From: Pholis gunnellus
Taxonomy: Eukaryota; Chordata; Actinopteri; Perciformes; Pholidae
DNA length: 64,000 bases
Direction of reading: 5' to 3'
NCBI GenBank assembly: GCA_910591455.2
Contig: OU342806.1
Coordinates: 18,753,841-18,817,840, forward strand
Shown here: piece after piece, positions 15,066 to 28,700 of the stretch
How positions within the stretch are numbered: the first letter of the stretch is position 1
Layout of the letters: each line of letters begins with the position of its first letter
Program-made: the position numbers and the translations under genes
The notes under the pieces: model-generated
What the model was told of the DNA's origin: nothing
Seen by the model: only the letters and a program-made list of their open reading frames with translations
The model's database searches: none

Positions 15066-15180
15066 AATATAATAATAACAATAACTTTATTTATAAAGCA
15101 CCTTTAAAAACAGAGTTTACAGAGTGCTTTGACAGACAAAGCAGCAAAAACAAGGCAATGACAACAATAACAGAAAGCTC
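15066..15180. repeat. Probable interspersed repeat fragment
   Basis: The stretch with TTTATTTATAAAGCACCTTT and a following AGAGTGCTTTGACAGACAAAGC resembles the 3' tails of common fish retroposons. I cannot assign the family by eye. Confidence 0.4.
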
Positions 15181-15494
15181 AGTGAGATCAAAATAAACAT
15201 ACTTTAACGTGCGCATTAAAGCAAAGATCGCAGGTGTAAACAGAAACATCACTCTGTGGTTAACATGTTACAGTAAAGTTTTGGAGCAAATGGAGCAAGC
15301 TATGTAAACCACTCGTGGGCTCTACTAAGTCTTAGTTCTGTTCTTAGCATTAGTTTAGGTGGAATATGGTCATTTTAGCGAGAGAATATAAGTAGTCCTT
15401 TCAAAAAACAAGATCAGAGGAACACAGCTTCGTATTTGTGTCTCTCATGCTATGGGCGTGGCTTGTGGCAGTTTAAAAACGTAGTCGTAAAGTG

Positions 15495-15609
15495 ATTGGT
15501 CGACAACCGTGTATTCATACGGATTCGATCTGTTCTCTTTACCCATTGGACAAGCGGAAGCCGCCCTCGCTTGTAATTGGCTGATTAAACAACGCGACCA
15601 AATTTCAAA
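15495..15609 (+). promoter_or_regulatory. aspm core promoter: three inverted CCAAT boxes and a CHR-like site
   Basis: ATTGG (inverted CCAAT) occurs at 15495-15499, 15545-15549 and 15576-15580. The last two are exactly 31 bp apart. TTCAAA (inverted CHR, TTTGAA) follows at 15604-15609, about 180 bp before the aspm ATG. NF-Y boxes spaced 31-33 bp next to a CHR are the established layout of late cell-cycle promoters. No TATA box is obvious. Motifs are seen; function is inferred. Confidence 0.6.
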
Positions 15610-15790
15610 TGAGATCGCTCGTCAGCCAGTGTGTTGTTGAAGGAAGCGTGTTTGAACGTTTGCTAGTCAGCTAGTATCGGAGCAGCAGTCAACATTATTA
15701 TCAGCGCACGTGCTAACGTTAAACGTTTTTTAAAAACTAAACGCGTAACATGCAGCGAGCTATTAGCTAGCGCTACTTTATTCATTTGAA

Positions 15791-18700
15791 ATGGCTGAAA
15801 CGGAAGGTTCAGCGCGAGGAGGATTTCTGGACTTCAGTCCAGTAAGGGGAGACGACGCTAACAAGGAAAACGATGTTCCAGTTTTGATCTTGACCCTGTT
15901 TTCAAAGGCTCCCTTTGTGACATTCGGATCGGTAAAGCTGGGCACCTCCAAGTCTGTTGTTCTGCGCATCGAGAACCCCACGGAGGACGCGGAAGCGGAG
16001 GTTACTGTTGAGAAGATCCCCTCGAGTAAAGGCTTCTCTGTGGACCGCAACACGTTCACGATCCAGGTACGTGCTGAGCTGTTAGCTAGCAACTAGCGAA
16101 CGGGGAGGACACGACTCCCCGTAACGTTTCCACAGAGACCGTACACCAGGCTGCTGTCATGCTCGGGGAAGCTCTGTTGAGCCAAAAATACCGACACGTT
16201 AACACTTGATTATTATTATTATTATTATATCTCCTTATTTCACACAGTTTTATACACATATATATACGCTTGATCACTGTTGTGGCTTCCATCGTGAGAT
16301 TCGTGCAGTTGTACCACATCTTGCTTTGTGTTCTTCAGCCGGAGGACGCATTCAGTTTGACAGTGACATGGACTCCGACAGAAGAAGGTGGGATCAGAGA
16401 GCTCATTCTCTTTAATGCCAACGGGCTCCTCAAACACCAGGCTGTGCTGCTGGGGAGAGCAGAAGCACCCAAAAAGAAAAAGGTGAATGTCCACTGGTAC
16501 AGTTACCCAAATAGATGGCTGTGTGGATTATTAATAGATTGGTATTAAATGAGTAGGCAACCGTTTTGAAAATCGATCAATGGTTGGAGAAGTTTTCTAA
16601 GTTCAAACATGTATAAACTGTTCAAATGTCTCAAGTGTGAAAAGGTGCTGCCTTTTCCTGACTTATTATAGAATTATTTTTATGTCGTTAACTTTCCATC
16701 TCGGAAATGATGATGGGGTCGTTTTCTGATCTCATACAGACATATCAATTAATAGCGATACCCATAATTGGGAGACTGATAAATCATGAAAATGCTGAGT
16801 TATGTTTGAGTCCCAAATTCAGGCCTAATTAGGTCGATTGGTACTTGGGTAAATCTGGCACAAGTTCCCGTTCAAACCGAATCAGGCAGCCCAAATAAGT
16901 ACATCTAGTACTGTAATTCTGACACGGCATATTTACATTTGATCTTTTTCTTTTGTGTTTCAGAAAAGCTTATGGGACACAATCAAAAACAAAAGGGAGG
17001 GTGAAAAAGTAGCCGCACCAAGGAGAATGAAGACAGGACAACCATTGAAGATGGCCGCCAATAAAACCTTCCATGTGTCCCGAAAGCCGCAGTACAAACG
17101 GGAAAAGCCACGCAGCCCGCTCGCCTCTCTCAATGAGGGCAAAGCCGTCCGAGAGAGATCCGTCTCCAAGCTCAGTCCCGCCGACGAGTACTTTCGGAAA
17201 CCGGAGGAGAAGAAGGCCTTGAATTCCACCCAGAGGCAAAGGTCTCTGGCTTTGACGGCCCAGGAGAACGTCCGTCATGTTCACAGGAACTCTCCTCTTA
17301 TCCTGCTCGTCCCAGCCGGAAAGCCGATGGACTCTGGCCACATGTCTGCAATCCCAGACGCAAACAAACCCGACAGCAGAGAGCTCAACAGGACGCGGTC
17401 ACCTGTCGGGACGCCCGACGTGTTTAAGAAGCTCATGCCGCGTATTCGGTCAGATGGCCCACTGTCTGCAAATAATGTGGCCGATGCTGACTGTGCGCTA
17501 ACTGGCCCCCCGGTTCCCTCTTTGAAAGATGCACTGGCCCTCATTGACTCTGATCTGAGCCACATTAACGCCAGTCCTCGGGACACTAGTTCGAGCTGCA
17601 GCTTTTCAGATTCACTAGAATCCAAGAGTGGGAATCACGGCCGTGGAGCTGACGGAAATGTCCTCAAGGCGTTACCCGACAGCCCGCGGGGGTCCGAGTC
17701 CAGTCAGCCGAGGCTTACGTTCTTTGTCAGCAAAAAAGTTGTCGGTTCAGACAACGTTACCGCGATGGCAAGGGTCAAAAAGGCCTCTTTTACCTCTGCC
17801 ACGGTGACCAAGAGCAGGGCACCAGTGGAGGCAAACCATTCGAGTGGAAGGAAAATCAAGAAGTCAAGGCGACGGCTTTTGGAGAAAACACTCGAGCTGT
17901 CTGACGGCAGCAGTCGGTGCGAGTCTGGACCGGTCACTCCGAGCCTTCCCGTCATAGACCCCGGCACAGAAACCGAGGGAGGGCAAAGCTCCCAGCTTGA
18001 TAACAGACATGAAGTCCAGGACGCTGCTTCCTCCAGCCTGACTCTGTGGCCCGTCTGCTCGCCCACACTCGTCACCTTCCCCGTCACCTCCCCCCCACCT
18101 ATGACCCCGGCTCGCTTCTCTTTCCCAGCCACTTCCACGCCTCCTGCGGCCTCCGCTTCCGTCACGTTCGCAGTCACCCCGCTTCCGTCGCCCCTGGGCT
18201 CGTCCTCCCCGCTGCACAGCAGCTTCACGCAGCACGCGTCTCGGACTCTGTCCGTGCCTCTGTTTGTCCAGGAAGACTCGTTTCCCATTCACGTGGCCGC
18301 CAAGAGCAAGAAGAGGAAGAGCGAGGAGTATTTGAAAAGCGGCGCGAAGAGCGAGGACGCCGGGAAAGCCGAGCGCGTCAAAAGGAGCAGGGTGGTAGCC
18401 GGAAAAACTGAGCCGCCACGGTCGGCGCAGGAGAGGAGAAGTGCATCACAGAGGCCACAGCCGAGAGCAGCAGGTGAGCAGATGTGAAGCATAGTGATGT
18501 TAAGATGTGTGATGAACCGTTATGTTTTATAGTCGTATCTACAAAATACTGTAGATGTTGTTTCTTCTGTTTCAGGCCTGCATATTCAATTCAGTGTCGG
18601 CAATGATTAGAATGCTTTCCAAAAGATATATAGGACCTTCTGTGTTTCATATCTGCCATGATCCTGGACCCTCTGGATTTACTGTGATGCTTTTTTTCCT

Positions 18701-21700
18701 TCTTCCTCAGGCTCTGTGCGATCAATGACTTCATCATCTCTAAAGTCCGTGAGGTCTGTGCTTCCTGCCCAGGCAAAGCAATCGAGCTCCAAACTCTCCT
18801 CACGAGGTATAAAATGATGTTCTTGTCGTGACGATCTGTCAACATAAATATGTGATGAACTACAAAATGACCTTTTTTCTCTCTATTCTCCACAGGGTCG
18901 TGTGGTATTTCATCCGTGAAGACTGCTAAAGTGGTTGCTGTTGCGCAGTCAAAACTGACCTTTATTAAACCAACGCAAACAGGTATTTGATCATTTTGTG
19001 GTGTAGAAATGTTTTTTTTGTTTTTTAAATCTTAAAATGAGCATTCACTTTTCTGCATCTACTCTTTTTTTTTCTTTCTTTCAGCCATACCCAGACACCC
19101 GATGCCATTTGCTGCCAAGAACATGTTCTATGATGAGAGGTGGATCGAGAAGCAGGAGAGGGGATTCACGTGGTGGATCAACCACGTCCTCACCCCGGAC
19201 GACTTCAAAGTCAACACCGAAGTGGCTAAAGGTAGCGTTCAGCAGGCTTTCACTACCCAAACGATTGGGTTCAAGAACTATCTAATCCTCGCGCTCTTTG
19301 AGTGGCTTCAAGATAATTTGTTGACTCATTTTATTATAGTCTGAACACTTAAACTCAGTGGAATCTTTGTTTGAATGAGTGTCCGAGCTCTAGATGTCTG
19401 CACCAGTCTTAAACGTTGCCTTTTTTGTTTTGTTTCTTGTGCAGTGAGTGCCGTGTCCCTTGCCATTGGCAGCGATGACAAGTACAGTGTGCCTAAAGCG
19501 CCCACCAAAGAGGAGATGTCTTTCAGCACCTACACGGCCCGGCGGAAGCTGAACCGCCTCCGTCGCTCTGCCTGCCAGCTGTTCACGTCTGAGGCCATGA
19601 TCAAGGCCATTCAGAGGCTCGAGCTGGAGGTGGAGGCCAAGGGGCTGCTCGTCCGAAAAGACCGCCATCTTTGGAAGGACATAGGTAAAGGAACATTACG
19701 TCACCTGTCGATGAAGGGTTTTTAAATGCGCTGCAGTTGTCAATAACCTAAAGTAACATTATTTACCCGCTTTTCGTCGTCTTTCAGGTGAACGCCGAAA
19801 AGTCCTCAACTGGCTTCTTTCATACAATCCGCTGTGGTTACGGATTGGGCTGGAGGTATTCTGATGAAGCGGTGTTTCCGTCTTTCCAAACAGTTCCCTT
19901 GTTAGTTTGTTCTCCATGCATGCTACGCTTGCTAAGCACAATGTTGCTCATTCTCAGACGATCTTCGGGGAGTTGATCTCACTGGAGAGCAACAGCGACG
20001 CCTTGGGTCTGGCTATGTTCATCCTGCAGCGGCTGCTCTGGAACCCAGACATCGCTGCTCAGTTCCGACACGCCAAAGTGCCTAACCTTTACAAAGACGG
20101 TAATTAAAGACTCTCGGAACTGGAAGAAATTTCTAGCAATATTGAGCGGGTTATTGGCTCAGGGTCAAACTATTTTGCCACATCATAAGCAGACAGAAAT
20201 AAATATCATTATGAGGCAAATTTGAAAATGTACGACTTCGGCAGAAGTTGAACTTTAATTAAACATCTTTCACTGATGCAAACAAAACCTTTTTAATTTC
20301 CTGACATTACATTTCCAGCAGATGAGAGCATGTAGGTTTAGTTTAATGGCAATGCTTTTATTAACTTATGCTGCAGGCTCTATAAATGCCTGCTACTTTG
20401 AAAAATCTGGTGATTTATTTGGTCATTAAGTGATCATTCATTTAGTCTGTGAAGTGTGAAAAATGTATTGGTTTGTCAGATCAAACTCGATTATTCAATC
20501 TGCAGTCTTATAAAACAGCTCACCAGCACTTTTAAGAAGCTGGAACTAGATTTTGCTAAATAAATTAGAAACTAATATCAAAATAGTTGCCAATCAATTA
20601 ATCTTTGCAGCTCTACTGGAATTTTCCTCAAAGGGAAAATTAAAGGTCATTGAATAATTTCTCCCAATTTACAACTTAAGTTTCTGACTAAGTTACGCTG
20701 TGGATTTGATTGGTTATTTTAAGAAATTTCAGGTGAAAATAAGTTAATTTAAAACTATTAGTATTTTCTATGTAGTATAAAAACAAATGTAGTTGTTCCA
20801 GAAGGTGTCAATGTTGTGTACCTTTGCAGACTTTACTAAAGTAACGGTGTTACTTTGGACTGGTGTTAATACCTCTGTACCTTTTCTCGGTTAGGCCACG
20901 AGGAGGCGCTGTCTCGCTTTACTCTGAAGAAGCTGCTGCTGCTCGTGTGTTTCCTGGACAAAGCCAAAGAGTCCCGGCTGATTGAACACGACCCCTGTCT
21001 GTTCTGCTTGGATGCAGAGTTCAAGGTAGGCCAAAGCCCTCCCATGTCAACAACGAGCATTAAATACATAAAAAAACACATTTATTCCTGATTTTAGTTT
21101 TATGTCGAAGATCTATCTGGATGTCAGTCTTTCGTTACTGTCTGGAGACCAGATACTGTTAATACCATTCTTGAGAGGACATCTAGGCTTACTTTAAATA
21201 TATAATAATTAAAAGCTATCAAAGTCAGATAAATGGAGAACTTGGGTTCAGAAACATAAAGTGTACATCCGTTGTTCCACCAGAGCTTAACTGTTTCTTA
21301 ACTGCTGTCACCGCATTTGTCACACACGGAGTCTGACAGATTTTAATAATGTGTTAACTTGTGTAAATGACTGTGTGGGGCCTATTTTACTGCCTGGACC
21401 TCTTATCTAATTTAGCTGAGACCAACACTTAACACTTTACATACACACAGATCAATTCTAACATTGCTTCCTGAACGGTTCACGATCAGCAGTAAGAAGG
21501 AAAATGACCTCTTTCTTAGTATTTTCTTGTACCAAATCTTTCCACGACCACAGTGCGGAGTAATTCATGAATCCCTTTAGGGCCGAGGGCTGCAGGTTTC
21601 AAATGAGACCGCATAATAAATGTGTACATAGCCTATCTACCTTTTGTATCTGAGAGGGAGACAGTGCACTGGTATGTATTTTTAAATGCATATAGGCAGC

Positions 21701-22040
21701 ACGGACCTGACAGCCGTCCATAAGTTATTTTTTTCTTTTCTCAACAGACGAGTAAAGACCTGCTCCTGGCCTTCGCCAGGGACTTCCTGAGCGGGGAAGG
21801 GATCCTCTCCCGGCATCTCGGCTACATGGGGCTCCCCGTCTCCCACGTTCAGAAGCCCCTGGACGAGTTCAACTTCGCTGTGAAGAATTTGGCAGTTGAT
21901 TTGAAATGCGGCATTCGTCTAGTGTGAGTGACACGCCGCGAATTCTAATGTGATGCTCTGATCCCCGTTGGGATATTCAGGCTCAGGAACAGCAGAGCTG
22001 TCTCAGACTGGAGATTTCCTCACTCAGATCATGGTTCATT

Positions 22041-22080
<40 letters not shown>

Positions 22081-25000
22081 TCTCAACGTTTATTTTTTAT
22101 AGTATTTCCCTCCTTTTAATGCACAGAGATGCAGGTTGAGTCTAAAAGCAAACTCCCAGCAGTTATTGTAGAGTAAATCTCTCCTCCAGTAATTAGACTC
22201 GGTATTATTTGACCTTTTTTTTAATGGTGGTCAGGAATTTGAGCTGTAAGCCACAAAGCTGAGGGAAGTACATGAACCCTTTCTTGGAGATCTTTGGCAG
22301 GAATCCTTCATCTTGATATAAATCTTCATTTGACATCAGGTTGCTGGATATGACCGTATATACCTTCAAGGTGTCTTTAATGTTCTTGTAAACGTTTCTT
22401 TACATTCAGGGCTAGTCACCAAAACAACATTGTGTGTATCTTGATGTCTTAACAAACATGGTGAACGCGTTTCCTTCCTCGTACAGCATTTGCAAAGCAG
22501 ATTTAAGTATTTAAAGCCTGCGTCGTTTCAATCTTCTTCCCTGCCTTTATCAGCACATTGCCGCTTTCTTGGCACACTACCACCCCCTGTACATCAGGGG
22601 AGTAGTCGAAAAATGAGTATTATGCAGGTGAATGTGTTCACTCGTAAAAAGCTGCTCCATAGTGCTACTAGTGGTTAGAAACTCCATAGGGACCCTCTAT
22701 ATAAATGATCAATCTACTGAGTTATTGCATGTTAATACCTCTGGTTGAATTAAGCCGCTTTATGCCCCTGGCCCTCGTTCAACTGCATTTCCTGCAACAT
22801 ATATTACATCAAGATATATATTCATATTGTAGTGGCGTATATATTATTTATCCTTATTGCCCACCCCTAGTTGGGGGAGGCAGCGAATTATCTGCATTTA
22901 CAAAGAGCTAATTGGTTGAATAATCAATCCTGAGCTGCTATTATATTACAATCAAAGCCCAGGCGCCAACAAGGCTCTCAGCCCAGAACCATGCTGGAAT
23001 TAAATGATGCATAACGTTTTGGGGATGAAATTGTAATCAAACTTAGTTTCCTACTTCTCCTTTTATTAAAATGTTAAAACAAAAATTCTTCATAGGATTG
23101 TCAAGCAGCGGATTAAGAGTAAACGGTGTAGTTAATGTCTGTTAAGTTGTAGATTCTGGTCATTTATGACCTTAAGTCGCTCAAACCACCCGCATTCATT
23201 TATTCTACAGCACAAGGAAGATGCCAGATTATTGGTGGAGTGAAAAAGTGCCACAGCAACGAGCACGTAACACCGGAGATGTCAAAAATAATGGCAAACA
23301 AATGTTCTCCTGCAGCATCAATATAAAGTCTTCCATGTGGGGTTTGCTTTCAGGCGTGTGATGGAGCTCCTCATCCAGGACTGGAGTTTGTCAGCCAAGC
23401 TCCGTCTGCCAACCGTCAGCCGCCTGCAGAAGGTCCACAACGTCGACCTGGCTTTGCAAGTGCTCAAAAGCAAAGGGGTCGACCTCAAGGATGAACACGG
23501 TAATTGTGGATTTTTTTTTTTTTAGAAATAACGGGAACACGCTCAACCTTTGTTTGTCCCCCACAAAATGAGATTCAGTGTTTTCTTTTCACAGAAGTGT
23601 TATTCTTCGTGGGCATGTGTGTTTCATGTTGGGCTGTGTTCTCCGCGGCACACCTACTGTGTTTGATCACAAACATCTGTTGTACAGCTGCACAGCAACA
23701 TAATTGGATTGCTTTGCCCTTCATGTGACAATATGGTTCTTTGTGTTTGTGCCCCTCCGCCTAAAGTGAACATGTGTCGGAGTGACTAAGGATAAGAGAC
23801 ATAAAGGGAGTTAGGAAAGTAAACGCAATAACTTTGCCGGCTTAATCAACTAAATCGCAAAGAGACCATACCTAATGCTTTGAATTGGCTTTTTAAACCA
23901 CGAACTTGCTTTAGCGACAGCAAAAACAGGTTATACAATTATTAAAGAACAAACATTCATATACAGCTGCAGCTAACAATTATTTAATTATGAATCTATT
24001 AATCTGTCAATTATTATTATCCCGATGAAAGGGTCAAACCCAAAGATATGAAACGGAGAAAAGAAGAAATTCCTCACGTTTGAGAAGGATGAAACGGAGA
24101 ACATTTAGTGTTTTGGATCTCATTGTCATACCGTCTGTCTGTGATGTGTCCACGTCTGTGTTCCGCTGCTCTGCACAGATCTAAAAACCCGCCTGCCTGC
24201 TTTTCATCCCCGGCTCCGTGCTCCGCTGCCTGGCAGGAGGCGGCGGTGTCGTCAGCACGGAGGTCTCCGGGGACCGCCAGTAGACCATAACAATAAATAT
24301 TTTTAGGTTGATATTATGTACCCGAATTCAAGAACATGTAGGTCATTACTGCCAACATTCTTGTAATCTTCCGTCGCAACTTCAAGCTGTCGGGTTAACG
24401 TTAGTTTCAGCAAATTGTGCGTCTTTATTAGCCGTCGTTACTAGCTGGTCTGATGAGGTGTCCCTCGTAACCTAAGTTACATCCACCTCTTGTTATGTAA
24501 TGTTTCTTTTTTTTTTTAAAGTCACCAAGCTTTTTTTTGTAAATCCTGTCATTCAGGGAATTTGTATTTGCAGGAAATCTAGCTAGCTAACTGTAGGCTG
24601 TCGTAAGCACTTACGGTTGTAATTCGTAATTGAGCAGCAGAACTACTGATGTTGCGTGCTTTAGTTATTGTAAAGTGTTGGGGAGGAGTTAATCTAAGAA
24701 TGCCTCCAGTGCGCCACAGAGCCATGGTTTCAGGCCCAAAACAAATCCTGAACACAATGGGGGGGGAACATGACACAATTCAATATCGTATAGCTCAGTC
24801 TTTTCACATGTTTTCAGCAACTATCTTTTAAAGTGCATCATGTTTTTACAAACAAATCTCAGCTCTTACTGAACCCCGACTCTTTATTTTCAGGCTCCAA
24901 CATTGATTCCAGAGACATTGTGGATGGACACAGAGAGAAGACGCTGAGCCTCTTGTGGAAGATCATCTTTGCGTTTCATGTGTGTACCAGACTTTGTTTC

Positions 25001-25729
25001 CAGCTGTTTTTTTTTCTTTTTTTTCTTTCTTTTGCCAAAAGAATCTATTGACATGCTGTTATCGAATGATCTGTTAAGGTGGAGGTGATTTTGGACGAGG
25101 ATCAGCTGAGGGAGGAAATTGGCTTCCTGAAGAGAACCTTGAGGACCAAACGGAGGCTGGCGTCTCTGAGGGCCGATCGGGGCCTTCAGCCGAGTCCTTC
25201 AAGGACCAGGGCGCCGTATGAACACAGCAGCACTAAGATTACCCTGCTGATGGACTGGGTCCGAACTGTGTGCGACTTCTACAATCTGAAGGCGAGTTTG
25301 ACATTTTTTTATTTTCAGCCCACAGGCCAAAGATAATACTATTGTGTTTTTGAATTGTTTATGGTTCCATTTCGTCTGGTTAGGCAATACACCGTGTTCA
25401 CCTGCTGCACTTTGTCTCTGCATGTATTATTGAGCTGTTATTGTGTTGTAGCCTTTGGTGCTGAGTGGTGGTGGTTTCACATAAAAACACTTTGAGGGCA
25501 AACAATATTCCACCGTGTTTAAACAGACTGCAGTTTGCTTGGGTTGCTAAACTTTTGTGAAATGATGCGCACTCACTGTGGGCAAAATGTCTTCACATCA
25601 AAAGAAATGTAAAACTCCTAGAAGGAGCTCCATTTCTCTGGACTTACACTCTTGTCAGGCTTATTTTTATAGCCCCCGATTTCTGTCACCGACTCAAAAG
25701 TCCTGCTTTAGAAAAAGAAACGGTGAATG

Positions 25730-25762
<33 letters not shown>

Positions 25763-28700
25763 TGCCTGTGCAGGTGGAAAACTTCACCGTGACGTTCTCG
25801 GATGGCCGCGTCCTCTGCTACCTTATCCACCACTACCACCCCGGTCTCCTGCCAGCGAGGGCCGTCAGTCACAGCACCACCCAGACTGTCGAGTGCTCGC
25901 CGAGGGGTCGCCTGGAGCTCGACTGCTCAACCAGCGACTCCGACGACTCCTTTGACTCCTTGCCGACGGGCCTGAACGGTGCGTGTCGGCTGACAGCTGC
26001 GTGCTGCGTCTTCACTGCAATTATCTGCTTGGATGCGCTTTTTATAATTTGTTTTAAGTTGATTAATATGCATCATTGGAACATCACACAGACATTTTTG
26101 GTGCATTAGAGTGTGGGGTGGGGGATGGGGGAATTAATTTGATAAGACGTTTGGGGCTCAATAATATATTCAGCGAATTTATTGTCCAACGTGTTTCATA
26201 CAATGCACTTTGCATCACTTCGGGATTTGTAGCTGGCTCTATCCACAGTGAACCCACCTGTTGTGAGCGCTAGACTGTTTTATTTGAAACAAGCTACGAG
26301 GACATTTTCTTTATTTTAAAGTTATTAAAGTACACAGGCTGTGAAAATTCATTGAACAGTGAATTAATTTTTTTATTGAGGGCCAGGTTTTTAACTCTAA
26401 TGCTTAATGTTTTGCACCTGAAGCGGATTTGTTTGTTTCAAGGATAGAAAGACTATTATTGTTTTTGAATTATAGGATAATGTCTTATGAAGGACTTTTA
26501 AAGGAAATTATGAAGAAATTGGAGGGACAATAACAGACTTGTGGTGACCGCTTCGCTTATTTCTTTTTGTGAACAGGCCCAGATTCTCCGTCGGTGGAAT
26601 TTAAAGAGCTACTGGAGAATGAGAAAAACAACTTTGGACTGGTCAACGCTGCCGTGTCTTTCCTGGGCGGTGTTCCTGCCATGATCAACCCAGCTGACAT
26701 GTCCAACACCATCCCCAATGAGAAGGTGAGACCAGACGGGAGGTTTTCTCTTCCTGCTGCAGGGCAGGAACACCGATCATAGTTTTTATCCGACATGTAG
26801 GATTCATTACCAACGAATAATAATAATAATAATAATAAATGCATCAGTGGAGACTTTAGCACGAAAGTCTAACATTGTTTTCCAGCATTAAAAGAATATT
26901 GTTCATGTTCATAAATATCCGATCATAGGTGTAGTCTCTGAGTTATGTGTTGCTTTAAGGCACACTTAAAGGACCATACCAGTGGTTTTGCACAATAAGC
27001 CCAATACATTTAATGTGCATACAACATCCATTTCGCATTCCCATATTACACATTCACATCATTTTAGTTCGCTGTATAGATTTTAAGGTTAATTGAAAAT
27101 GTTTTTGCTGCGTGCTTTGGGATATGATCGGCTCTAGCGGAGTGTAAGCAGATAGTAGTTGGTTTGGTCCTTTAAGACGGAGGTCTCCTTTGTCTTAATT
27201 ATTATTATTGCTATTTTTTTTTTATGGTCTTTCAAATCTTTATCTATTGCAGTTTAACTAGCAGCAATTCTGTCTTTCCTGTTTGTTAAAGAGGCAAATA
27301 CAGATTGGTTGGTCAAGGATTTAACAGTTTTATCACAGTGTACACTAAAACTTTCATGGTAAAGTCAAATCTGAGACCATGTCCAATGACATATTTTCAT
27401 AACTGTCTTTCCAAATATGAAAAAATACACCGAATATTTATAAGGGTACAGTAATCAGGGTTTTGACTAGTGACCGCTCTAAATCCATCACCAAGTCTTT
27501 TTATACTAAAATGTGTGTAAAGTGCTACAGCTTCATCCACATCTGTTCATTTACAGGTTGTGATGTCTTACCTCTCCTTCCTGTGTGTTCGTCTTCTGGA
27601 TCTGCGGAACGAAAGCAGAGCAGCTCGGGTCATACAGGGCGCCTGGAGGAGATTTAGATTAAAGAAACATCTAGAGCTCTACAAGGTTGGTTCAATGTTT
27701 TGGCACAACTGCATTATATTTTTGTCTGATCTATTCTCTTTATGTTGCGAATTCAACTCAGCCAGACCTTTTTATGTCTGGATGGAACCAAAACTAATCC
27801 CTCACTTTAAAAAAAATCTGCAGGTTTGTGTTGTAATGTTTATCATATTTGGTGTTATTGTTCATTTATTTTGGTAGTTGCAATAAAAACTTAATTGTGC
27901 CAGTTGTTACTTAAGTCATGGTTCCACGTGGACTTTATTTTTGAAATAAGTGCTCTCAACGCTGTTTGTGATAATAGCTACATACATACAATATTTGTAT
28001 GAAACAGTAACTGTAGATACATTAAACTCATGCAGTGTAATATTTATCTCATTCATAATTTCCTATTGTATTTAATGATTACATTGAAAATAAGCTATGT
28101 GTTCTTGTATTTGTGTAAAGTGCTATCTTTGAATTATTAAAAAGATCTATTAGGTGCAGAAACCTAAAAATGAGTTTAATACATTATATATTAATTATAG
28201 CCGCTGTAAGCAGGAAGGAGACGGAACGGGCTCGCTCGTACTGATGGACATAGAGAGAACTATCACATGAATCTTCAGAAATGTAAAATTGATGAAGAAT
28301 TATTAGTCCAACTTGTTTCTTGATTTTTGTTCGGACACAGGAAAGAAACATGGCTGCCATGAAAATCCAGTTAGTTGTGAGGAGTTTTCTCCAGAAGCGC
28401 AGCGCTAAGAGGCAGAATCAAGCTGCCGTCATCATCCAATCAGTCTGGAGGGGTTTCTTATCCCGCAACAGGCTGAGGCTAAAAAAACGGGCTCAACTTC
28501 AGGCTCTGCAGCACGAAGCAGCAACTGTCATCCAGGTGAGTGTTAATTACATGGGATGTGAGGATGAAAAGGACTGTTAACGAAATATAAACAACCAAGT
28601 CGTACATGATATACCATTTAGTGTTTTTTAACATCTTCAGGTGTTTATGGCTTTTCCTTGTTGATTGTGTTTTTGTTACAGTTGGTTTTAGTCCTGACTT

